In this document: piece by piece, positions 1 to 4,293 of the stretch | Layout: every line of letters begins with the position of its first letter | Position numbering within the stretch: the first letter of the stretch is position 1 | From: Nanobdellota archaeon | GTDB taxonomy: Archaea > Nanobdellota > Nanobdellia > Pacearchaeales > GW2011-AR1 | NCBI GenBank assembly: GCA_018825865.1 | Contig: JAHKAF010000090.1 | Span: forward strand, 1-5,641 | Reading direction: 5' to 3' | DNA: 5,641 nt | Made by a program: the position numbers and the translations under genes | The notes under the pieces: model-generated | The model's database searches: none | What the model saw: the letters and a program-made list of their open reading frames with translations, nothing else | What the model was told of the DNA's origin: nothing

Positions 1-1
1 A

Positions 2-484
2 GTAGAGATTGATTATACTGACAAAAGACCAGGAGAGAAATTCAATCACTGGGAAATGAAAGGAGTTCCAATAAGAATTGATTTAGGAATAAAAGATTTG
101 GAGAAGAAGAAATTAACATTATACAGAAGAGACTTGGATAAAAAAATATTAATCAATGAAAAAGATTTAACAAATACCATTCAAAAAATTTCAAAAGAAT
201 TCAGTAGTAATTTAATAAAAAAGGCAGATAAAGTTTTTGAAGGAAGAATCAAAGATACTAAAGATATCAAAGAAATAAAGCAGGTAATAAAAGAAGGGAA
301 AATTGCGAGATGTAATTTTTGTTCTGTTGAGAAAGATGGGGAACCCTGTGCGGAAATAATTGAAAAACAAGTTGCAGCAGAAGTGCGCGGAACACGCCTT
401 GACGAGAAATCAAAACCTTCTGGAAAATGTGCAATCTGCGAGAAGAAAGCTAAGCATGTGGTTTATGTTGCTAAATCATACTAA
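2..484 (+). CDS. proS: Prolyl-tRNA synthetase, archaeal/eukaryotic type, C-terminal part (5' end outside window)
   Basis: Prolyl-tRNA synthetase charges tRNA-Pro with proline in the cytoplasm. Only the last 160 residues are visible; the frame is open to the left edge and enters at base 2. The fragment begins in the anticodon-binding domain (PGEKFNHWEMKGVPIRID, visible residues 10-27, with the family's W-E-x-K-G-V-P-x-R signature). It continues through a lysine-rich helical stretch into the C-terminal zinc-binding-like domain. Cysteines lie at visible residues 104, 107, 116, 143 and 146, and the last two form a CxxC (KCAIC). The protein ends in VVYVAKSY; a C-terminal tyrosine is typical of this ProRS class, so the 3' end is intact. 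The Met at base 56 is internal, because the homology continues upstream of it. No rightward gene follows closely. Identification is confident; catalytic motifs 1-3 are not in view. Confidence 0.95.
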   Translation, partial: VEIDYTDKRPGEKFNHWEMKGVPIRIDLGIKDLEKKKLTLYRRDLDKKILINEKDLTNTIQKISKEFSSNLIKKADKVFEGRIKDTKDIKEIKQVIKEGKIARCNFCSVEKDGEPCAEIIEKQVAAEVRGTRLDEKSKPSGKCAICEKKAKHVVYVAKSY

Positions 485-595
485 CGAACTCTCTCCCACA
501 ACCTCTCCCAATTCATACTCCAACCTCGACGTGAATTCTATTAACTCACGAAGTTCTTTTTCTACTACAACATCATTTGTTTGTGCTTTTTTCAT
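476..595 (-). CDS. Doubtful small ORF, 39 residues, acidic helical peptide
   Basis: A 39-residue ORF with an ATG start overlaps the last 9 bases of proS tail to tail. The product is strongly acidic and looks like one amphipathic helix (EKELRELIEFTSRLEYELGE, residues 12-31); no family is recognised. Support comes from purine bias: the leftward strand is purine-rich here, as in the clear leftward genes of this window, and the peptide composition is protein-like. Against it, no TATA box lies about 26 bp upstream of the ATG, unlike every confident gene here, and there is no convincing ribosome binding site. An in-frame stop lies shortly upstream, so it is not obviously the tail of a longer intact gene. 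It may be a degraded gene end or chance. Confidence 0.27.
   Translation of the reverse strand: MKKAQTNDVVVEKELRELIEFTSRLEYELGEVVGESSLV
557..592 (+). terminator. Possible T-rich termination region after proS
   Basis: Two T-runs on the rightward strand, T5 at 557-561 and T6 at 587-592, are the first substantial ones after the proS stop. Archaeal transcription commonly terminates at U-rich tracts without a hairpin. They lie inside the doubtful leftward ORF, so they could simply be lysine codons on the other strand. Confidence 0.22.
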
Positions 596-663
596 TGTTG
601 AGCATAGCCAAAATCCAAATCCTCTTCAAGTCTGATAGAATAAAACCTTATTCAATTCAGACC

Positions 664-699
664 CAAAAAGAGTTTGAATTAAATTAGGCGTATTTAATT
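664..699 (-). terminator. Hairpin plus T-tract, likely terminator of the surface-protein gene
   Basis: A perfect 8-bp inverted repeat, AATTAAAT (677-684) and ATTTAATT (692-699), flanks a 7-base loop. Read leftward, it is followed a few bases later by a run of five T (complement of 664-668). This looks like an intrinsic-style terminator for leftward transcription from the gene ending at 840, although it sits about 140 bases past that stop codon. The stem is purely A/T and therefore weak. Confidence 0.35.
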
Positions 700-701
700 G
701 T

Positions 702-751
702 GCAGACTAAGCCAGCAAAAATCCCATTCCACAAAGGAGGCATTAGTCTAC
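702..751. repeat. Imperfect palindrome with nested hairpin
   Basis: The left arm GCAGACTAAGCC (702-713) pairs with the right arm GGCATTAGTCTAC (739-751) in an 11-pair stem with one mismatch and one bulged A. The 25-base interior holds a further TCC/GGA mini-stem (728-730 with 736-738). It lies directly next to the hairpin at 677-699. It may be part of a two-hairpin termination region, a small structured RNA, or a remnant of a dispersed palindromic element. Apart from these repeats I see no gene in 596-839. Confidence 0.4.
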
Positions 752-839
752 TTTCCATATTATATAATAGAAATTGAAGTTTATAATCTTTTTGATTGGG
801 AAAAAGTTAATGAAAATTTTATTTATTCCTTATAATCTC

Positions 840-1796
840 TTAACGACTTGCTGTACAGGTGCATCCCCCCGCACAACTCTCGCATGGTTGATCACCACAA
901 CTTGTTTGAATACACCCTTCCTCACTAATTCCTGTTAGTGTTCCGCTACTATCCCCTCCACTATAAGATGCAACAGTTGGATAAGAATAATACATTGGCG
1001 GTATTTTAGCATAATTTCCCAAAATCCAACCACTATCCCCCCCGGGGCTAAAAGGGGAATAGGCCCTTGTATAATGATTACCCCCTTCAAATTTGTGCCA
1101 AACCTTTGCCATCCCCGCAGGATTACTTACCCAACATTCACAATATAATTCCCAATTACAATTCTTTGTTCCTGAAACTACTCTTGTGTTCCCACAATTA
1201 CTAGTCTGGGTGAAAGTTAAATAAGAACAAACTATTGAAGTTGCAGGTGTCCAAGAAGTATCACAACATTTGGTTCCTGTTACTGTCCTGGTGTTTCCGC
1301 AATCACTTGTTTGTGTGAATGATTGCCCTGAACAAACTGTTGAAGTTGCAGGAGTCCATGATGTATCTACGCAACAAAACTCACCTCCATTAATCGCACT
1401 CTGTAAAGTCATTTCTACCCCATCAATAGAAACCCAAATATCACTTGCATCATGCCCGAGAGTTATTGCAGAATTATAAGTGTCTGAACCACTCCCGCAA
1501 AGACTTGATGAAATTGCCTGCCCAATTGTTTTCTCATTCCCACTCACAGAAACAAAAATATTTTCTGAATGCCCTGTTAAAACCTGCGAAGTATAAGACT
1601 TGGTTGGGGAAGACCCGTTATCGACGAGAAAATCATTATCTATTGCCTCCTGCAAAGTCATTGTGTAACCATCTACTGAAACTAAGAGCTCATTTCCCCC
1701 ATGACCAGGATTTGGAATCTGGGAGGTATAAGCAAAAATAATCCCTACTATTAATATTGCCAAAAAAGGAATTAGATAAATTAGTCTCTTTTTCAT
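840..1796 (-). CDS. Repeat-containing secreted or membrane-anchored surface protein, 318 residues, function unknown
   Basis: The N-terminus (MKKRLIYLIPFLAILIVGII, residues 1-20, then FAYTS) is a basic-then-hydrophobic signal peptide or single membrane anchor, so the rest should be outside the cell. Next come three modules of about 22 residues with the pattern GH..(x3-5)..VSV(D/S)G...T(L/I)xxAI at residues 31-52, 75-95 and 114-135. Then come two tandem cysteine-containing repeats at 141-176 and 177-211, each with SWTPATS, VC, FTQTS, CGNTR and GTK. The C-terminal 100 residues are rich in Gly, Ser and Tyr and end in a Cys cluster (CESCAGGCTCT); many cysteines suggest disulfides. The W/C/CG/R order of the tandem repeats loosely recalls thrombospondin-type repeats, but this is only a resemblance. 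No enzyme motif was seen. The start is set by a TATA box about 27 bp upstream, implying a leaderless mRNA. Adhesion or envelope structure is a guess from architecture. Confidence 0.85.
   Translation of the reverse strand: MKKRLIYLIPFLAILIVGIIFAYTSQIPNPGHGGNELLVSVDGYTMTLQEAIDNDFLVDNGSSPTKSYTSQVLTGHSENIFVSVSGNEKTIGQAISSSLCGSGSDTYNSAITLGHDASDIWVSIDGVEMTLQSAINGGEFCCVDTSWTPATSTVCSGQSFTQTSDCGNTRTVTGTKCCDTSWTPATSIVCSYLTFTQTSNCGNTRVVSGTKNCNWELYCECWVSNPAGMAKVWHKFEGGNHYTRAYSPFSPGGDSGWILGNYAKIPPMYYSYPTVASYSGGDSSGTLTGISEEGCIQTSCGDQPCESCAGGCTCTASR
1164..1376 (-). repeat. Two tandem 35-36-residue cysteine repeats in the surface protein
   Basis: Copy A occupies 1269-1376 (residues 141-176) and copy B 1164-1268 (residues 177-211). 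They share SWTPATS-x-VC, FTQTS-x-CGNTR and a GT-K ending at protein level, and long near-identical DNA stretches such as the one reading GAACAAACTxTTGAAGTTGC on the given strand. Such similarity points to relatively recent tandem duplication, and copy number could differ among relatives. Confidence 0.85.
1392..1706 (-). repeat. Three diverged GH...SVDG...TLQxAI modules in the surface protein
   Basis: Residues 31-52, 75-95 and 114-135 repeat the motif Gly-His, three to five variable residues, a (V/I)S(V/I)xG strand, then T(L/I)xxAI. DNA similarity among the copies is low, so these are older than the downstream cysteine repeats. The linkers between them are about 20 residues of Ser/Thr-rich sequence. 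Confidence 0.75.
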
Positions 1797-1819
1797 ATTA
1801 TAACGAGGGGGAGAGGGTT

Positions 1820-1836
1820 TTTATATATTTTTGTGA
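1820..1836 (-). promoter_or_regulatory. TATA promoter of the surface-protein gene (leaderless)
   Basis: On the leftward strand a TCACAAAAA box (complement of 1828-1836) runs straight into TATATAAA (complement of 1820-1827). The TATA centre is about 27 bp from the A of the ATG at 1796. That places the transcription start at or next to the start codon, so the mRNA should lack a leader and ribosome binding site. Confidence 0.75.
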
Positions 1837-1871
1837 TAAGAAAATATCTGCCCATTCCATTCGCTTGAGAT

Positions 1872-1891
1872 AAAAAATAATTAATAAAAAA
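1872..1891 (-). terminator. T-rich terminator candidate for the DHH phosphoesterase gene
   Basis: Read leftward, two T6 runs (complements of 1886-1891 and 1872-1877) are separated by ATTAATTA-like sequence, about 170 bases after the stop codon at 2059. This fits U-tract-driven archaeal termination. No stable hairpin was seen at this exact spot. Confidence 0.4.
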
Positions 1892-1916
1892 CTAGATAAG
1901 TTTCCAAATATATCAT

Positions 1917-2038
1917 GCAAAGCTATCCGATTAACAACTTCTTTCAGCGAAGCCGAGCGACTTCGTGGTAGAGAGTATGAACTATTAATAACTCGTGCGA
2001 AGTCGTGAGTAATGACAAAGTCCGACGCGAAGCTATCC
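1917..2038. repeat. Four phased GC(G/A)AAG(C/T) repeats between DHH gene and surface-protein promoter
   Basis: Cores on the given strand start at 1917 (GCAAAGC), 1947 (GCGAAGC), 1997 (GCGAAGT) and 2027 (GCGAAGC), at spacings of exactly 30, 50 and 30 bases and all in one orientation. The outer two extend to a 12-base direct repeat, GC(A/G)AAGCTATCC, at 1917-1928 and 2027-2038. CGACTTCG at 1958-1965 is an 8-base inverted match to CGAAGTCG at 1998-2005. The block is visibly more GC-rich than its surroundings. It could be a set of regulator sites upstream of the promoter at 1820-1836, or a remnant of a low-complexity intergenic element. Confidence 0.6.
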
Positions 2039-2058
2039 ATAAATAAACAAAGCAAGAA

Positions 2059-3099
2059 CTATTTCCCAACAAACCCTTCCATCCTATTTCTAAACTCTTC
2101 CAAATCACCGGATTTAATTTTCACACCAACAGCTTCTTCATGTCCTCCCCCTGTCGCATTTTCAAAACCTTCAATTGCTTTCAGAACCTTATCCCGTATC
2201 TTCTTGCCCCTTCCAGAAATATTTACTTTAGCTCCAGTATTATAAGCAACAATAATAATTTTATCTGGATACAAATATTTTAATTCTCCAGCAAGATCTG
2301 CACTAATACTCAAATCTCCACTATATTCAAAAAATAAAAACTTGCTATCATCTACGCCCCTCTTAGCTTTCTCAATTAACTTCCTCTGTTTTCCGTCAAT
2401 ATGTTTAAATCTCTCATGCATCAAACGATTCTCACTACTCTCTTCCAAAACCTCATAAGGAGTTTTAACTTTAATCAAAAACTTCAACATCTGAATTACA
2501 TTTGTTGTTCTATCTTTCATCCCTGCATTCATAATCTGTGCAATCTTTCCAATTTGGGATTTATAATAAACTTCTTCGACGTCTTTTGAAGAAACCATCA
2601 AATCAGGATATCTCTTTTCAAACTCAGAATAAAAATCTGGAAGTAAATGGTCGGCAATACAACCTATAACCGCCAGCCATAAATCCTCTTTTTTTCCAGT
2701 GATTTGATTACAAAGATATGCTGTAGGTAAATAAGACTTACCTTTATTTAACAAAGGATTATAATAACTCACAAAATCAGGGATCTTCGTCTGAACCTCA
2801 TGATGGTCAATCCAGACAACAGGAATATTAATCTTATGGCACTCCTCAAAAAACTCCTCTGAAACTTCTGGCTTGTCAAGAACAAAAATATAATCTGCTT
2901 CAAACTCCTTAACCTTTCTAAAATAATCAGCTATTAAACCTGGCGAAGATTTTACAACAACTCCTTTCCCGCGCCCAACATAACGTTGAAGCAAAAGAAA
3001 AGAGCACAACCCATCAGAATCATTATCAAAAAAGAAAACTGGATTCTGCGCCCTCTCAAGATGTTCTTTGATTTCTTTCACTTGTTTTTTTGTAAGCAT
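2059..3099 (-). CDS. DHH-DHHA1 family phosphoesterase (RecJ/NrnA/DhhP-like), possible c-di-AMP or oligonucleotide hydrolase
   Basis: A 346-residue DHH-superfamily hydrolase, predicted to be a soluble metal-dependent phosphoesterase. Motif I is DNDSDG (Asp25, Asp27, Asp29), motif II is the Asp in VLDKP (Asp75), motif III is the name-giving DHH (residues 98-100), and motif IV is the Asp in GCIAD (Asp150). These are the expected Mn2+-binding positions. The C-terminal DHHA1 substrate-binding domain (about 250-346) has SGRG (295-298) and the diagnostic GGGH (317-320). The length matches stand-alone NrnA/DhhP enzymes rather than long RecJ or membrane-bound GdpP. Family members degrade nanoRNA, pAp, c-di-AMP or single-stranded DNA; the sequence alone does not choose. 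Lying 111 bp downstream of disA favours c-di-AMP or pApA turnover, by inference. The start is supported by a TATA box about 26 bp upstream. Confidence 0.9.
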   Translation of the reverse strand: MLTKKQVKEIKEHLERAQNPVFFFDNDSDGLCSFLLLQRYVGRGKGVVVKSSPGLIADYFRKVKEFEADYIFVLDKPEVSEEFFEECHKINIPVVWIDHHEVQTKIPDFVSYYNPLLNKGKSYLPTAYLCNQITGKKEDLWLAVIGCIADHLLPDFYSEFEKRYPDLMVSSKDVEEVYYKSQIGKIAQIMNAGMKDRTTNVIQMLKFLIKVKTPYEVLEESSENRLMHERFKHIDGKQRKLIEKAKRGVDDSKFLFFEYSGDLSISADLAGELKYLYPDKIIIVAYNTGAKVNISGRGKKIRDKVLKAIEGFENATGGGHEEAVGVKIKSGDLEEFRNRMEGFVGK

Positions 3100-3120
3100 G
3101 GAAAGAAATAAGAGGGGATG

Positions 3121-3137
3121 TATTTAAGTTTTTGTGA
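3121..3137 (-). promoter_or_regulatory. TATA promoter of the DHH phosphoesterase gene (leaderless)
   Basis: On the leftward strand TCACAAAAA (complement of 3129-3137) precedes CTTAAATA (complement of 3121-3128), centred about 25.5 bp from the ATG at 3099. The gene therefore has its own promoter despite lying behind disA, and the transcript should start at the ATG. Confidence 0.72.
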
Positions 3138-3210
3138 GATGAATCAAACTCTTTTATGTGAAGCGACTGTGTTCGGCGAGCATCAAAATTTCTATTTCGT
3201 TTCCAGAATC

Positions 3211-4245
3211 TTAAACCAATTTACCAGCCATAATCTTCTCCCTTAAATTTCCAATATCTCTATTCAAAGAATTAATAATTTTTTGGTCTTTGAGAATTTT
3301 AATCAAAGATTCTTTATCAGCATTAAGAATTTCGTCTAAAGTTTTAAAATTATTGATTAGCAACTCAACTTGCCCCATAGCAAGATTTGTTTTGTTTAAA
3401 ATCCTTATTCCCCTCGGAGAAACAGATTTATCATGAAGCTCTTCAAAAAGAATTTTCGGAAGGTCTGAAGTTTCAAGCAAGACATCAAAATTCATTTCCT
3501 CAAGAAGAGTATCAACTTTAGAAAATTTAGATTTGAAATAATCCTGTAAAATAGTTTCCCTTTCTTTATTCAAATTCTTCGTTAGTTCCTTAAGCCGCAT
3601 ACTGACAATAATTCCCTCCTTCCCCAGTTCAACCAAATATCTTCTAACCATATCTGAAATTCTTTTGATAATTTCAATTCTCTGCAGCACCCCGCAAACA
3701 TCACTCAAAGTCACAAGATTATTTATCTCAAGAATATTAAGATTAATCATTAAATCATTAAAAATCTCTTTCTGCTTTTCCAAAATCTGCAAAGTTTCAG
3801 TCGCCCTTCGAAGAATCTCTGAAGTCTCATCAAGAACATATTTCTGGTTTCCATAATATACTGTAATTTTATTCCTTCTTTCTGAAACAGCGAAGACGAT
3901 TGCTCCTGTCTGCTTGGCAGTTCTTTCAGCAGCCTGGTGCCTTGTCCCTGTTTCTTTGGTTTTTATTTTAGCATCAGGAACCAAAAGAGTATTCGAATAC
4001 AAAATTTTTTTCATATCTTCAGAAAGTATAATTGCCCCATCCATCTTAGAAAGTTCGACAAGTCTTTGTGGCGTGAAATCCACATTCATTCTGAAACCAC
4101 CATCTGCAATATCAAGCACTCCTTCAGTTCCAACAACTATCAAGGCACCCATTCGCGCCCTCATTAAATCATCAAGTACGGTTCTTATGGATGTTCCAGG
4201 TGAAAGTATCTTAAGAACATTAACAAAATCTTTTTCAAGTTCCAT
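3211..4245 (-). CDS. disA: DisA-type diadenylate cyclase (c-di-AMP synthase), 344 residues, variant motifs
   Basis: DisA condenses two ATP into cyclic di-AMP. The sequence aligns along nearly its whole length with bacterial DisA from memory. The DAC domain (about 1-145) contains KMDGAIILS (DGA at 69-71), KILY.NT and PDA, then TGTRHQAAER (100-109) and SERRNKIT. A long helical linker (about 145-270) follows, then a C-terminal region with SPRG (276-279). Two oddities stand out. The canonical RHR motif reads RHQ (102-104), and the segment aligning with the HhH hairpin GIG reads LKDQK (about 318-322), with no glycines. The start chosen is the second Met (MELEKD), because the TATA box lies about 26 bp before 4245 but only about 10 bp before the upstream ATG at 4260. 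It sits between the DHS-family gene (48 bp) and the DHH phosphoesterase (111 bp). Family assignment is firm; activity is less certain. Confidence 0.92.
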   Translation of the reverse strand: MELEKDFVNVLKILSPGTSIRTVLDDLMRARMGALIVVGTEGVLDIADGGFRMNVDFTPQRLVELSKMDGAIILSEDMKKILYSNTLLVPDAKIKTKETGTRHQAAERTAKQTGAIVFAVSERRNKITVYYGNQKYVLDETSEILRRATETLQILEKQKEIFNDLMINLNILEINNLVTLSDVCGVLQRIEIIKRISDMVRRYLVELGKEGIIVSMRLKELTKNLNKERETILQDYFKSKFSKVDTLLEEMNFDVLLETSDLPKILFEELHDKSVSPRGIRILNKTNLAMGQVELLINNFKTLDEILNADKESLIKILKDQKIINSLNRDIGNLREKIMAGKLV

Positions 4246-4266
4246 GAAATCCAAAAACATAACTTC

Positions 4267-4284
4267 TATATAAATATTATGTGA
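4267..4284 (-). promoter_or_regulatory. TATA promoter of disA; decides the start codon
   Basis: On the leftward strand TCACATAAT (complement of 4276-4284) precedes TTTATATA (complement of 4267-4274). Its centre is about 26 bp from the ATG at 4245 and about 10 bp from the ATG at 4260. With transcription starting about 26 bp downstream, the first ATG would not be in the mRNA, so 4245 is preferred. The promoter lies in the 48-bp gap after the DHS-family gene. Confidence 0.7.
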
Positions 4285-4293
4285 GTTAAGTAA

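Noticed and set aside
360..635. Rightward 91-residue ORF overlapping the proS 3' end
   Set aside because: It overlaps the zinc-domain coding sequence out of frame, and its remainder is the pyrimidine-rich complement of a purine-rich leftward strand.
700..777. Short GTG-initiated rightward ORF (about 25 residues) across the palindrome
   Set aside because: The translation includes PFHKGG, often produced when palindromic intergenic DNA is translated. It is too short and lacks start signals.
596..839. Possible tRNA, C/D-box RNA or CRISPR in the gene-poor stretch
   Set aside because: No cloverleaf with a T-loop signature, no paired C and D boxes, and no regularly spaced direct repeats were found by eye; only the two inverted repeats stand out.
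1798..2055. Leftward 85-residue ORF in the spacer between the DHH gene and the surface-protein gene
   Set aside because: It covers the repeat cores, T-rich terminator and the surface-protein promoter. The Ser/Arg-rich translation comes from the GCGAAG-like repeats and no promoter precedes it.
2012..2245. Rightward ORF over the 3' end of the DHH gene
   Set aside because: Antisense to the conserved DHHA1 domain with GGGH; no promoter or family resemblance.
4246..4260. Five extra N-terminal residues of DisA from the upstream ATG
   Set aside because: The TATA box is only about 10 bp from that ATG, so transcription should begin downstream of it.
3914..4273. Rightward 119-residue ORF opposite disA
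   Set aside because: It lies wholly antisense to the well-conserved DAC domain and its promoter; Ser-rich composition is typical of an antisense shadow.
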